Origin: Mesobacillus campisalis
GTDB taxonomy: Bacteria; Bacillota; Bacilli; Bacillales; Cytobacillaceae
NCBI RefSeq assembly: GCF_000986785.1
Contig: NZ_LAYY01000013.1
Coordinates: 1 to 64,000, forward strand
Length of the DNA stretch: 64,000 nucleotides
Reading direction: 5' to 3'
Shown: positions 1 to 8,572 of the stretch, piece after piece
Position numbering within the stretch: position 1 is the first letter of the stretch
Layout: each line of letters opens with the position of its first letter
Notes under the pieces: generated by a model
The model's input: the letters and a program-made list of their open reading frames with translations, nothing else
The model's database searches: none
What the model was told of the DNA's origin: nothing
Position numbers and translations under genes: made by a program

Positions 1-72
1 GAACAACAAGGTGGCTATGAGGTTTCTCCTTTGGAGTTTATTCTCCAGCCGGCTTCTCGCACCAACTCGTAA
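1..72 (+). CDS. C-terminal end of an unidentified protein (partial)
   Basis: The window opens inside a reading frame of 23 sense codons that ends with TAA at 70-72; the protein ends ...ILQPASRTNS. The frame has no stop and sits 27 bases before the preferred ypuI start, so it looks like a real gene end. In B. subtilis the gene before ypuI is scpB, but this short tail does not let me confirm that. No function is assigned. Confidence 0.45.
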   Translation, partial: EQQGGYEVSPLEFILQPASRTNS

Positions 73-99
73 GGCATACAATCTTTGGGGGTGGATTTA

Positions 100-588
100 T
101 TGGGGAATACGATTGTGGAGACGCAAATAAAAGAGGTTAAAGACTTTTTAGGCAGCACTGTTGAAAAGCTTGAAACCTTCTTAAATACGACAACCTTAAA
201 GTCCCTTGAGGAAGAGGAGCAAGGAGATGCCGACTTCTATCGCCATATTCTTTCTTCCATACGCAGGCTTGCCGTATTTTGTGAAGAGGGCCTTGAAGCG
301 TGCAAGGTGATAGCGGGTTCCCAGCCGTTCTCCAAAGGAGCGGCGGAGAAGACATTGTATCGCATCTACATTCACTGCATCGAGGAGTTTTACTCGCCGA
401 AGAGCGATATCTGGTTTGAAGACAGCCGGGCAGCTTACACTGGGAAAAATGCAATCAAGTTCCGGGATACTGTCCCTTCAAAAGTGACAAAACTGCTTGC
501 GTCACTCGAGGGAGATTTTCAAAAAATAAGAGAAGAACTTGAATATTACGAAACCGATTACCGGACAAAGATGCTGCAATCGAAATAA
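100..588 (+). CDS. ypuI: YpuI family protein (DUF3907), unknown function
   Basis: A 162-residue soluble, mostly charged protein without signal peptide or membrane segment. The family is recognised from its place before dacB-spmAB and from a conserved core near the middle (EKTLYRIYIHCIEEF) and the end (EELEYYETDYRTKM). Its function is not known. The start is inferred: TTG at 100 lies 6 bases after a GGGGGTG ribosome binding site and gives MGNTIVETQ; an earlier in-frame TTG at 85 would leave that site inside the gene. A strong terminator follows, so it is not co-transcribed with dacB. Confidence 0.8.
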   Translation: MGNTIVETQIKEVKDFLGSTVEKLETFLNTTTLKSLEEEEQGDADFYRHILSSIRRLAVFCEEGLEACKVIAGSQPFSKGAAEKTLYRIYIHCIEEFYSPKSDIWFEDSRAAYTGKNAIKFRDTVPSKVTKLLASLEGDFQKIREELEYYETDYRTKMLQSK

Positions 589-684
589 AGACAAAGCGGC
601 AAAACATAAGTAGTTGGGTTTTGAAATGCACAAATTAAAATCACCATTGCTATTCGAACGTTATTCGCGTTTAAATTGGCAAAG

Positions 685-717
685 ATGCTTGGAGCAATGT
701 GTCTCCAAGCATTTTTT
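685..717 (+). terminator. Rho-independent terminator after ypuI
   Basis: A perfect 10-bp stem (ATGCTTGGAG with CTCCAAGCAT) around an 8-base loop is followed directly by a T run. Confidence 0.85.
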
Positions 718-730
718 GTTGGGTTTGAAT

Positions 731-925
731 AATAAACGGAAGAATGCCGCTTAAATCGGGAAATGTCATCATTTCCCGAAATATAAGAGGAGTTTTTCCG
801 TTTATATTAATCTAATCCTTGGTATTTGGCCTATTTAGAGGAGTTAATCGGAATTCTTCCGCTTATTTTTGCCTCCAAAGCCACGCTATATACATTAACC
901 GGAATTTGTCCCCCTATGTAACCTT
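731..925. repeat. Four-dyad intergenic element, copy 1
   Basis: The 505-base gap between ypuI and dacB holds four related cores of the form CGGA-N(5-6)-TCCG followed by T/A-rich sequence, with GGA at 738, 789, 850 and 901 (intervals 51, 61, 51). The third, CGGAATTCTTCCG, is the best dyad. A perfect 9-bp hairpin (CGGGAAATG/CATTTCCCG, 757-778) lies between cores 1 and 2. A second element with the same core type and almost the same intervals is at 62356-62550. The rest of the gap holds the ypuI terminator and the dacB promoter region; I see no gene in it. Confidence 0.65.
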
Positions 926-1030
926 GCCTCCACGACATATCAACCAAGAATAAGAACAACGTCTTTTTATTTCAGTGCCGGGGGCATCCCCTTAATAATC
1001 AGCCAGCTTTGCCGTCAAAGCGTTTTGGAG

Positions 1031-1058
1031 TCATAACATACCTTGTCCTGCATAAACT
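1031..1058 (+). promoter_or_regulatory. Possible σE promoter of dacB-spmA-spmB
   Basis: TCATAAC at 1031-1037 and CATAAACT at 1051-1058 resemble the mother-cell σE elements (ATA, 16-18 bases, CATACANT); the interval here is 15 bases, slightly short. It lies 36 bases before the dacB start. The dacB operon is σE-dependent in B. subtilis, which fits. Confidence 0.45.
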
Positions 1059-1093
1059 TGTACAAACTCCCAAAGAGAGGCGAGGTCTGTGCA

Positions 1094-2230
1094 ATGATTA
1101 AAAAAGGGATGATTTTTACACTGCTGCTTATCTTGCTTATTCACCATATTCCCGGGCTGGCGACAGCGTCAGGATCGGTTAGTGCGAGAAATGCTATTTT
1201 AATGGAACAGAACTCCGGGCGGGTGCTTTATGAGAAGAAGGCGCATGACCGCCAGCGCATTGCCAGTATCACGAAAATCATGACCGCCATTTTGGCAATT
1301 GAATCTGGCAAGCTGGATGAACAGGTGAAGGTAAGCAGCCGGGCAGCTGGAACGGAGGGATCATCCCTCTATTTGATGGGGGGAGAAAAAACGAAGCTGG
1401 AAGACTTGGTATACGGGCTTATGCTTAGGTCGGGAAATGATGCGGCAGTGGCCATTGCCGAGCATGTTGGGGGGAGCCTGGAAGGCTTTGTCTTCCTAAT
1501 GAATCAAAAAGCAGCAGAAATCGGAATGGAAAATACGCACTTTGCAAATCCACATGGCCTTGATGATCATGAAAACCATTATTCCACGGCATATGACATG
1601 GCTTTGCTGACAAGGTATGCCATGAATAACGAAACCTACAGGAAAATATCAGGCACCAAGGTGCACCGCGCGCCTAATCCTAATGAGTCATGGGACCGGG
1701 TGTGGAAAAACAAGAACAGGCTGTTGACCGAACTCTACAAATATACTACTGGCGGCAAGACGGGTTACACCAAAAGGGCAAAAAGGACGCTTGTTACAAC
1801 AGCAGCAAAGGGTGAGTTGGAACTTATAGCCGTGACGCTGAATGGACCGGACGACTGGAACGACCATATTTTCATGTATGAAAGAGGGTTCGAACAGTAC
1901 GATTTGGCTGAAATATTGCCGGCGGGGACCATCAAAGGCATTAAGGAGCAGGTTTATAGGGGAAAGGTGTACCTGGATCACTCTTTTGATTACCCGATTA
2001 CTCAAGATGAGGAAGAGAAAGTTAGAGTGCAATACAAGCTCTTGAAGCCGGATGGTGCTGGAGAGGAAGCGGCTATTCCCGATGTGGTAGGCAAGGCAGT
2101 GGTCTATCTAGACAATGACATCATCATGGAAATGCCCATTTATTATAAGCACCAGGCTGTAAAGAAAAAAAACTTCCTGGATAGGTTCAAAAATATTTTC
2201 ATGTCAGCAGCAGGTATAGAGCATGGTTAA
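1094..2230 (+). CDS. dacB: Sporulation D-alanyl-D-alanine carboxypeptidase (PBP5*)
   Basis: A 378-residue penicillin-binding protein of the serine DD-carboxypeptidase family that trims stem peptides of spore cortex peptidoglycan in the mother cell. It has an N-terminal signal peptide (residues about 1-27), then the three catalytic motifs: SITK at 58-61, SGN at 113-115 and KTG at 222-224. A C-terminal β domain (about 280-350) and an amphipathic tail suited to membrane anchoring follow. ATG at 1094 is preferred because GCGAGG lies 8 bases upstream. It overlaps spmA by 8 bases and shares its operon. The length is close to the B. subtilis protein. Confidence 0.96.
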   Translation: MIKKGMIFTLLLILLIHHIPGLATASGSVSARNAILMEQNSGRVLYEKKAHDRQRIASITKIMTAILAIESGKLDEQVKVSSRAAGTEGSSLYLMGGEKTKLEDLVYGLMLRSGNDAAVAIAEHVGGSLEGFVFLMNQKAAEIGMENTHFANPHGLDDHENHYSTAYDMALLTRYAMNNETYRKISGTKVHRAPNPNESWDRVWKNKNRLLTELYKYTTGGKTGYTKRAKRTLVTTAAKGELELIAVTLNGPDDWNDHIFMYERGFEQYDLAEILPAGTIKGIKEQVYRGKVYLDHSFDYPITQDEEEKVRVQYKLLKPDGAGEEAAIPDVVGKAVVYLDNDIIMEMPIYYKHQAVKKKNFLDRFKNIFMSAAGIEHG

Positions 2231-2810
2231 TTATATTTGGGTGTTCATGACAATTATCGGTCTGGTTTTCGCAGCAATAAATGGGACGATGTCGGAAGTG
2301 AACGAGGCGGTTTTCAAGGGAGCGACAGAAGCTGTAACTCTGTGCATCGGTCTTATTTCCGTCCTTGTATTCTGGCTGGGAATGATGAGGATCGCCGAAA
2401 CCGCCGGGCTTCTTGATAAGCTCTCCAGCCTGTTCCGGCCCTTTGTCACAAAACTGTTTCCTGAAGTGCCCGCGGGACATCCAGCCATGGGGTACATTTT
2501 GTCTAATATGATGGCCAATATGTTTGGTCTCGGCAATGCGGCGACACCATTGGGCATAAAGGCAATGGAGGAGCTGAAAAGGCTGAATGGGGGAAAAGAT
2601 TATGCAAGCCGGTCGATGATCACTTTTTTAGCGATCAACACGTCCAGCATTACCCTGATCCCGACCACAGTCATTGCCATCAGGATTACCTATGATTCAG
2701 CGGCCCCTACCTCAATAGTGGGCCCTACCCTCATGGCCACTTGCTTTTCAGCTGTGGCTGCAATATTGATTGACAGGTACTTCCATTACCGAAGAAGCCG
2801 AAAAGGATGA
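2223..2810 (+). CDS. spmA: Spore maturation protein A
   Basis: A 195-residue integral membrane protein of the nucleoside-recognition (Gate) family. Genetic work in B. subtilis shows that SpmA and SpmB are needed for full dehydration and heat resistance of the spore core; the transported or gated substrate is unknown. Several hydrophobic segments are visible, with the conserved glycine-rich stretch MGYILSNMMANMFGLGNAATP in the middle (about 84-104). The start lies inside the last codons of dacB (8-base overlap), giving translational coupling, and spmB follows after 7 bases. Confidence 0.95.
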   Translation: MVNYIWVFMTIIGLVFAAINGTMSEVNEAVFKGATEAVTLCIGLISVLVFWLGMMRIAETAGLLDKLSSLFRPFVTKLFPEVPAGHPAMGYILSNMMANMFGLGNAATPLGIKAMEELKRLNGGKDYASRSMITFLAINTSSITLIPTTVIAIRITYDSAAPTSIVGPTLMATCFSAVAAILIDRYFHYRRSRKG

Positions 2811-2817
2811 GGTATTC

Positions 2818-3348
2818 ATGCAAATAATTTCTGCCGTGTCTCTTTGGTTCATTCCTGTGCTGATAGGATTCATACTGATCTATGGTACATTAAAAAAGGT
2901 TCCAACGTATGAAACCTTTGTGGAAGGAGGAAAGGAAGGCATTAAAATGGCTGTTTCCATCATTCCGTTCCTGGTCGGCATGATGGTGGCCATTTCCGTT
3001 TTCCGTGCTTCGGGAGCTCTCGATTATATGATGGAATATATTAGGCCTATTATTGAAAAAGCAGGGATCCCGGCAGAGGTCATCCCGCTGGCAATTATTC
3101 GTCCCATATCGGGTAATGCTGCCCTGGGGATGACCAGCGACTTGATATCAGCCCACGGCCCGGATTCTTTCATTGGCATACTTGCTTCGACGATACAAGG
3201 TAGCACCGACACCACTTTTTATGTCTTAACCGTCTATTTTGGGGCTGTCGGCATCAAGAAAATGGGAGATGCCTTAAAAGTGGGGCTTTTGGCAGACTTG
3301 GCGGGCTTCGCTGCCGCCATCATAGTTGTTACGATCCTTTTTGGATAA
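2818..3348 (+). CDS. spmB: Spore maturation protein B
   Basis: A 176-residue membrane protein, partner of SpmA in spore-core dehydration and also of the Gate family. Hydrophobic helices alternate with a conserved central loop (IRPISGNAALGMTSDLI). The start ATG at 2818 is chosen over an upstream in-frame ATG at 2770, because the latter would run deep into spmA and GATGAGG sits just before 2818. It is the last gene of the dacB-spmA-spmB operon; a terminator follows 6 bases after the stop. Confidence 0.95.
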   Translation: MQIISAVSLWFIPVLIGFILIYGTLKKVPTYETFVEGGKEGIKMAVSIIPFLVGMMVAISVFRASGALDYMMEYIRPIIEKAGIPAEVIPLAIIRPISGNAALGMTSDLISAHGPDSFIGILASTIQGSTDTTFYVLTVYFGAVGIKKMGDALKVGLLADLAGFAAAIIVVTILFG

Positions 3349-3354
3349 AAACCG

Positions 3355-3380
3355 GATACCTTGCGAAAGGTATCTTTTTT
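3355..3380 (+). terminator. Terminator of the dacB-spmAB operon
   Basis: GATACC and GGTATC form a 6-bp stem around an 8-base loop, followed by six T. Confidence 0.75.
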
Positions 3381-3486
3381 ATTGTGTTCGTTACTTTGAA
3401 ATATGGCTGTTTTATGTCATAATGCATAGGGATAGTCTATATTGAAATAGTTTTGTCTGGAAGATATGAAATTGGGAGTGACCAAA

Positions 3487-4221
3487 TTGGAAAGATTGCA
3501 AAAGGTAATCGCACATGCTGGAGTCGCTTCAAGAAGAAAAGCGGAAGAATTGATTCTTGAAGGGAAAGTAACAGTGAATGGCAGTGTCGCAAAGGAACTT
3601 GGCATAAAGGTGAGTCCCTCGGACCGGATTGAAGTAAACGGTATTCCGCTGGAGCGTGAACAGCCGGTATATTTTCTGCTTTATAAACCTCGCGGTGTGA
3701 TATCCAGTGTAAAGGATGACAAGGGCAGAAAAGTAGTCACGGACTTCTTTGAACATGTGGAACAGCGAATCTACCCGGTTGGAAGGCTGGATTATGATAC
3801 ATCCGGAGTTCTGCTCCTGACCAATGACGGAGAATTTGCCAATCTGCTTATGCATCCAAGCAGTGAAGTGGACAAGGTGTATGTCGCCAAGACAAAAGGC
3901 GTCCCGGCAAAGGAATCGCTCAGGAAGCTTGAAAAGGGAATACAGCTGGAAGATGGCAAAACAGCCCCGGCGAAAGTCAAGCTGTTGTCGATCGACAAGA
4001 AAAAGCAGACAGCAATTGTAGAACTGACCATTCATGAAGGCCGTAATCGCCAGGTACGAAGGATGCTGGAAGCGATTGGCCACCCCGTTCTAAAACTTAA
4101 GCGTGAACGCTATGGGAATCTAACCTTGCAAGGACTTAGTGCCGGGGAAAAGAAAGAACTGACTCCTCATGAAGTAAAACAACTGAGGACACTCGCAACC
4201 GAAAAAAGACAAAAAAGATAA
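3487..4221 (+). CDS. rluB: 23S rRNA pseudouridine synthase RluB (U2605 type)
   Basis: A 244-residue RsuA/RluB-family enzyme that isomerises a uridine of 23S rRNA to pseudouridine during ribosome assembly. An N-terminal S4 RNA-binding domain (1-60, starting ERLQKVIAHAGVASRRKAEE) precedes the catalytic domain; the catalytic aspartate is D102 in GRLDYDTSG, and a second family motif, HEGRNRQVRRM, lies near the C-terminus. TTG at 3487 is preferred: GGGAGTG lies 6 bases upstream, and this gives the same 244 residues as the B. subtilis protein. An upstream ATG at 3466 would put the binding site inside the gene. Confidence 0.95.
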   Translation: MERLQKVIAHAGVASRRKAEELILEGKVTVNGSVAKELGIKVSPSDRIEVNGIPLEREQPVYFLLYKPRGVISSVKDDKGRKVVTDFFEHVEQRIYPVGRLDYDTSGVLLLTNDGEFANLLMHPSSEVDKVYVAKTKGVPAKESLRKLEKGIQLEDGKTAPAKVKLLSIDKKKQTAIVELTIHEGRNRQVRRMLEAIGHPVLKLKRERYGNLTLQGLSAGEKKELTPHEVKQLRTLATEKRQKR

Positions 4222-4244
4222 TACCCTTATTCATTAGATGCTAA

Positions 4245-4253
4245 TGGTATAAT
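4245..4253 (+). promoter_or_regulatory. Extended -10 promoter upstream of resA
   Basis: TGGTATAAT is a perfect extended -10 element (TGnTATAAT), 31 bases before the resA start; no clear -35 box is visible. In B. subtilis resA transcription is activated by ResD, which would suit a promoter with a weak -35. Confidence 0.5.
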
Positions 4254-4284
4254 AAGTGAATTGAACCTTGGGGGAGGATGGCTT

Positions 4285-4806
4285 ATGAAAAAGCAGCGTC
4301 TTGTGCTCAGGACAGCAATCCTGCTGGTTTTGATTGCAGCTGTGGGTTATACTCTATATGCAAATTTCACCAAAGATGACATACAAAAGGTGGAGGTAGG
4401 AAAAACGGCTCCGGATTTTGTCCTCGTTGATATGGAGGGCGAAAAACACAGGCTTTCCGATTACCGCGGCGAAGGGGTATTCCTCAATTTTTGGGCTACA
4501 TGGTGCAAGCCTTGTGAACGCGAAATGCCTTATATTGATAATCAATACCAGCATTTTAAAGATAAGGGAGTCAAGGTTTTAACGATTGATGTAGGAGAAT
4601 CGGAGCTTGTTGTAAATAACTTTATCGAACGGCATAATCTTAGTTTTCCGGTCATGATCGACAAGGGTGAGGTTCAGACTGCGTATGGAATCAATCCGCT
4701 TCCGATCACCTTCCTGATTGATAAGGATGGGAAAGTGGTCCGCTCACATACAGGCGAACTCAATGAATCTACTGTCCGTCAGTTTATGGAAGAAATACAA
4801 CCTTAA
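4285..4806 (+). CDS. resA: Thiol-disulfide oxidoreductase ResA (cytochrome c maturation)
   Basis: A 173-residue membrane-anchored thioredoxin-like protein. One N-terminal membrane segment (about 8-26) leaves the thioredoxin fold outside the cytoplasm. The active site is WCKPC (C74 and C77). ResA keeps the CXXCH cysteines of apocytochrome c reduced so that ResBC can attach heme; the target here would include QcrC, encoded further along. ATG at 4285 has GGGGGAGG 7 bases upstream and is chosen over a TTG at 4261. It is the first gene of resABC. Confidence 0.96.
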   Translation: MKKQRLVLRTAILLVLIAAVGYTLYANFTKDDIQKVEVGKTAPDFVLVDMEGEKHRLSDYRGEGVFLNFWATWCKPCEREMPYIDNQYQHFKDKGVKVLTIDVGESELVVNNFIERHNLSFPVMIDKGEVQTAYGINPLPITFLIDKDGKVVRSHTGELNESTVRQFMEEIQP

Positions 4807-4829
4807 AGGGGAAACAGGGAGTTAGTGGT

Positions 4830-6458
4830 ATGAATGAAGTGAAATGTGAATGCGGGCATGTGAACCCGCATGGAACTGTTCTTTGTGAATCATGCGGCAA
4901 CATACTTGAGGAGAAGGAAAGGCAAAAGCAGCTCGTCGACATGCGCTATGAGGGAAGTGCCAGAAGGTCCCAAACCTATAATAAAACCATAGTGGACAAA
5001 ATCTGGAATTTCTTTTCTTCCGTTAAAGTAGGAGTATGGCTGATTGTTGTAACGCTTGTTGCATCGGCGCTTGGTACCATCCTTCCGCAGGAAATGTATA
5101 TTCCCCCAGTGGGAACGGCCGCTGAATATTATGAGGATCAATACGGCTGGTTCGGGAAACTATATTATGACCTCGGGTTCCATAATTTATACAGCTCATG
5201 GTGGTATTTAATTTTAATTGCTTCCATCGGCATTTCCCTTGTCATATGCAGTCTCGACCGTGTAGTCCCGTTATACAGGGCCTTGAATAAGCAGCGGGTG
5301 ACCAGGCATGAAGGCTTCCTGAAGCGCCAGCGCCTGTTCGGGGTTTCCGACACTCCTCCGAGCAGCGACTCACTCCAGAAGCTGAAGGATAATTTGAAAA
5401 AAAAGCGTTATTCCATTCGTGAAGAAAACGGCAACATCCTGGCAGAAAAAAATCGCTTTTCACGCTGGGGCCCATACGTTAACCATGTCGGGCTTATTAT
5501 TTTCCTGATTGGCGGAATGCTGAGGTTTGTCCCTGGTATGTATATCGACCAGGTAGTTTGGATCCGCGAGGGGGAAACGAAAGTAATTCCTGAAACAGAA
5601 GGAGAATACTACCTCCATAACGATCAATTCATACTTGAACTCTATGATAAAGAAAATGATGGAGAAGTATTTGGAGAAGCTCTTGATCGAAATGGCATGG
5701 TTGTCAAGAACTACCAGTCCAATGTGACACTGTACAAAAAAGATGGAGACACTGTACCTGGTGAGGAACCTGAACTTGATAAGGTAAAGGATTTCCAGAT
5801 ACGGGTAAATGAGCCGCTAAAGTTTGAAGGCTTTGCTCTATACCAGGTTGATTATAAGCTGAATGAGCTCAATAAAATGACCTTCACGCTGCAGGAAAAA
5901 GAGACAGGTAAAGAGTTTGGCGAAATTCAAATTGACTTGTTTGATCCGAAAAAAAGCTATGAACTGGCAAACGGCTATTCTGTTGATGTAATGAGCTATT
6001 TTCCGGATTTCGAATTTAATTCCGATGGGGAGCCGGCAACAAAATCCCGTATCCCCAATAATCCTGCCTTTATCTTTAAAATGATCACACCGGACAACCC
6101 GGAGGGAGAAATCAGTTTTGTTGCCATCCAGGAAACGATTGAGCCTATGGGCGATAATGAATATAAAATGGCCTTCAAAGCAGCGGAAACAAAGAATGTC
6201 GCAGGGCTTACAGTCAGAAAGGACCTTACGCTCTGGATTATTTCGCTTGGCGGGCTGATCTTTATGATTGGAGTTGTCCAGGGAGCCTATTGGAACCATC
6301 GCCGTCTATGGGTCCGTGCCGTTGACGGAAAGGTCTGGACAGCCGGGCATACAAATAAAAACTGGCATGGGTTGAAAAGGGAACTTGACGACATTTTTGC
6401 CGGAACGGGATTGGACGTTCCTAAAGAACAATTAACAGATGATGGGAAAAAGGGGTAA
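4830..6458 (+). CDS. resB: Cytochrome c biogenesis protein ResB (Ccs1 family)
   Basis: A 542-residue membrane protein that with ResC forms the system II heme-delivery and ligation complex for c-type cytochromes. Membrane segments lie at roughly 67-90, 130-150, 216-235 and 470-490, with a large extracytoplasmic domain before the last. The N-terminus carries a zinc-ribbon-like cysteine pattern (CEC...CESC, residues 5-21), which I read as an appended cytoplasmic domain. ATG at 4830 has AGGGAG 7 bases upstream. resC starts 11 bases downstream. Confidence 0.95.
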   Translation: MNEVKCECGHVNPHGTVLCESCGNILEEKERQKQLVDMRYEGSARRSQTYNKTIVDKIWNFFSSVKVGVWLIVVTLVASALGTILPQEMYIPPVGTAAEYYEDQYGWFGKLYYDLGFHNLYSSWWYLILIASIGISLVICSLDRVVPLYRALNKQRVTRHEGFLKRQRLFGVSDTPPSSDSLQKLKDNLKKKRYSIREENGNILAEKNRFSRWGPYVNHVGLIIFLIGGMLRFVPGMYIDQVVWIREGETKVIPETEGEYYLHNDQFILELYDKENDGEVFGEALDRNGMVVKNYQSNVTLYKKDGDTVPGEEPELDKVKDFQIRVNEPLKFEGFALYQVDYKLNELNKMTFTLQEKETGKEFGEIQIDLFDPKKSYELANGYSVDVMSYFPDFEFNSDGEPATKSRIPNNPAFIFKMITPDNPEGEISFVAIQETIEPMGDNEYKMAFKAAETKNVAGLTVRKDLTLWIISLGGLIFMIGVVQGAYWNHRRLWVRAVDGKVWTAGHTNKNWHGLKRELDDIFAGTGLDVPKEQLTDDGKKG

Positions 6459-6469
6459 GGGGGAGAACC

Positions 6470-7657
6470 ATGGTCTCATTAAGTTCTAATCTGCTTTATA
6501 TTGCATTTGTCCTTTATCTTGTGGCCACTGCTTTTTTTGGCGGTGCGATCAAGGGAAAAAAAGAGGGACAGGAAGCCAAAGGCTCAAATAAATGGGCGAA
6601 GATCGCGATTACCATTACGATTGCCGGCTTCATAGCCCAACTGGGGTATTTTATAACCAGATGGATTGCTGCAGGCCACGCACCAGTAAGCAATCTTTTC
6701 GAATTCACGACATTTTTCGGAATGAGCCTTGTGGGTGCGTTTATTGTTATTTATTTTATGTACCAAACACCGCTTCTCGGGGTATTTACCCTTCCGGTTG
6801 CGATTTTAATCATCGCCTATGCGAGCATGTTCCCGCGGGAAATATCTCCATTGATTCCTGCGCTCCAGAGTGACTGGCTGCATATCCATGTGACTACAGC
6901 TGCTCTTGGTGAGGCCATTTTGGCCGTATCCTTCGCAGCAGGCCTGATTTATTTAATCAAGTCTGTAGACCAGTCGGTTAAAACCAAGAGCACCTTCTGG
7001 CTGGAGGCTGTCATGTATGGAATCGTCAGCACCATCGGCTTTATTGTCGTAGCATCCATATTTTCATTTGCCGATTACCAGGCGGAATTTACTTATACCG
7101 ACAAAAATGGTGTGCAAGCAACTTACGAGTATCATATGCCTGCACTGATTGGCCCCAATGAGGGTGAGTTGATAACCGAGGGACGCTTTGCTCCGATTGT
7201 GGAAACACCGGCAATCATTAATTCCAAAAAGCTCAATACGGTTATCTGGTCACTTGCAGCCGGACTTTTGCTGTATTGGCTGATTAGGCTTGTTGCCCGG
7301 AAGCGGCTGGCAGCCATCCTCAAACCGCTGGTGAAGAACGTAAACCTGGACCTGGTTGATGAGATCAGTTACCGCTCCGTTTTGATTGGTTTTCCTGTAT
7401 TTACCCTCGGGGCTCTGATTTTCGCCATGATTTGGGCACAGATTGCCTGGACAAGGTTCTGGGGCTGGGATCCCAAAGAAGTATGGGCATTGATTACATG
7501 GCTCTTTTATGCAGCTTTCCTTCATTTGCGCCTTTCAAAAGGCTGGCATGGGGAAAAATCGGCGTGGCTGGCTGTCATTGGGTTCGTTATCATCATGTTC
7601 AATCTCATTGTGGTCAATCTTGTTATTGCCGGGCTGCACTCCTATGCAGGCTCCTAA
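6470..7657 (+). CDS. resC: Cytochrome c biogenesis protein ResC (CcsA family)
   Basis: A 395-residue polytopic membrane protein of the CcsA/CcmC heme-handling family. The diagnostic tryptophan-rich WWD-type motif is visible as [15 protein letters not shown] near residues 330-345; histidines in neighbouring loops are the expected axial heme ligands. With ResB it exports heme and ligates it to apocytochrome c. The start has GGGGGAG 5 bases upstream. A terminator-like hairpin follows, separating resABC from resDE. Confidence 0.95.
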   Translation: MVSLSSNLLYIAFVLYLVATAFFGGAIKGKKEGQEAKGSNKWAKIAITITIAGFIAQLGYFITRWIAAGHAPVSNLFEFTTFFGMSLVGAFIVIYFMYQTPLLGVFTLPVAILIIAYASMFPREISPLIPALQSDWLHIHVTTAALGEAILAVSFAAGLIYLIKSVDQSVKTKSTFWLEAVMYGIVSTIGFIVVASIFSFADYQAEFTYTDKNGVQATYEYHMPALIGPNEGELITEGRFAPIVETPAIINSKKLNTVIWSLAAGLLLYWLIRLVARKRLAAILKPLVKNVNLDLVDEISYRSVLIGFPVFTLGALIFAMIWAQIAWTRFWGWDPKEVWALITWLFYAAFLHLRLSKGWHGEKSAWLAVIGFVIIMFNLIVVNLVIAGLHSYAGS

Positions 7658-7672
7658 ACATAATTGGTTTGA

Positions 7673-7706
7673 AAAAGGTCTTCACTTTATTAAGTGGAGA
7701 CCTTTT
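7673..7706 (+). terminator. Terminator between resABC and resDE
   Basis: AAAAGGTCTTCACTT pairs with AAGTGGAGACCTTTT across a 4-base loop, with one G-T pair. It ends in T-rich sequence. Partial read-through into resDE is possible. Confidence 0.7.
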
Positions 7707-7855
7707 CATTTGGGGAATATTGTCCCCTGAATTTTGTTCAAGTGTAAATATGTCTATTTTATGTCGAAGAAATGAGTTAACATTATTGTGAAGATGAAAA
7801 ATAATAGCAACATGTTAAATCATTATGTAAAATGTTCACAGGAGGGATTTGCCTA

Positions 7856-8572
7856 ATGGAAAAGGACGTAAAAATTTTAGTTGTAGATGATGAAGAAAGA
7901 ATCAGACGTTTATTAAAAATGTACCTTGAAAGAGAAAATTATATAATTGACGAAGCTGAGGACGGAAATGTAGCCCTGGCAAAGTCGCTGGCCCACGATT
8001 ATGATGTCATTCTCCTGGATTTGATGATGCCAGGAAAAGATGGCTTGGAAGTATGCCGTGAACTGAGAGAGAAAAAGTCCACACCAGTCATCATGCTGAC
8101 GGCAAAAGGAGAAGAAGTGAACAGGGTACAAGGATTTGAAGTAGGTACGGATGACTACATTGTTAAACCTTTCTCACCCAGGGAAGTGGTGCTGAGAGTC
8201 AAGGCCATGCTTCGCCGATCCTCCAGTACAACCTATCTTCAGACAGAGACGACTGCAAAGGATGTAATCGTTTTCCCTCACTTAACCATCGACAATGATG
8301 CTCACAGGGTTACGGCTGATGGCAAAGAGGTCAGCCTGACTCCAAAAGAATATGAATTGCTGTATTTCCTTGCAAAAGCCCCTGATAAAGTTTTCGACCG
8401 CGAACAGTTATTGAAGGAAGTATGGCATTACGAATTTTTCGGCGATTTGAGGACGGTAGATACTCATGTTAAGCGTCTGCGCGAAAAGCTGAACAAAGTA
8501 TCCGAACAGGCCGCCAAAATGATCGTAACGGTATGGGGGGTTGGCTACAAATTCGAGGTTGTCAATGAATGA
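7856..8572 (+). CDS. resD: Response regulator ResD (aerobic/anaerobic respiration)
   Basis: A 238-residue OmpR/PhoB-type response regulator. Receiver domain residues 1-120 contain the acidic pair D11/D12, phospho-acceptor D55 (LLDLMMPG) and K104; a winged-helix DNA-binding domain follows from about 135. In B. subtilis ResD activates res, ctaA, qcr and anaerobic respiration genes in response to oxygen limitation and nitric oxide. ATG at 7856 has AGGAGGG 9 bases upstream. The stop overlaps the resE start (ATGA), so the pair is translationally coupled. Confidence 0.97.
   Translation: MEKDVKILVVDDEERIRRLLKMYLERENYIIDEAEDGNVALAKSLAHDYDVILLDLMMPGKDGLEVCRELREKKSTPVIMLTAKGEEVNRVQGFEVGTDDYIVKPFSPREVVLRVKAMLRRSSSTTYLQTETTAKDVIVFPHLTIDNDAHRVTADGKEVSLTPKEYELLYFLAKAPDKVFDREQLLKEVWHYEFFGDLRTVDTHVKRLREKLNKVSEQAAKMIVTVWGVGYKFEVVNE

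Noticed and set aside
3529-4083. 184-codon minus-strand frame opposite rluB
   Set aside because: It is a shadow of the rluB codon pattern without start signal or protein features.
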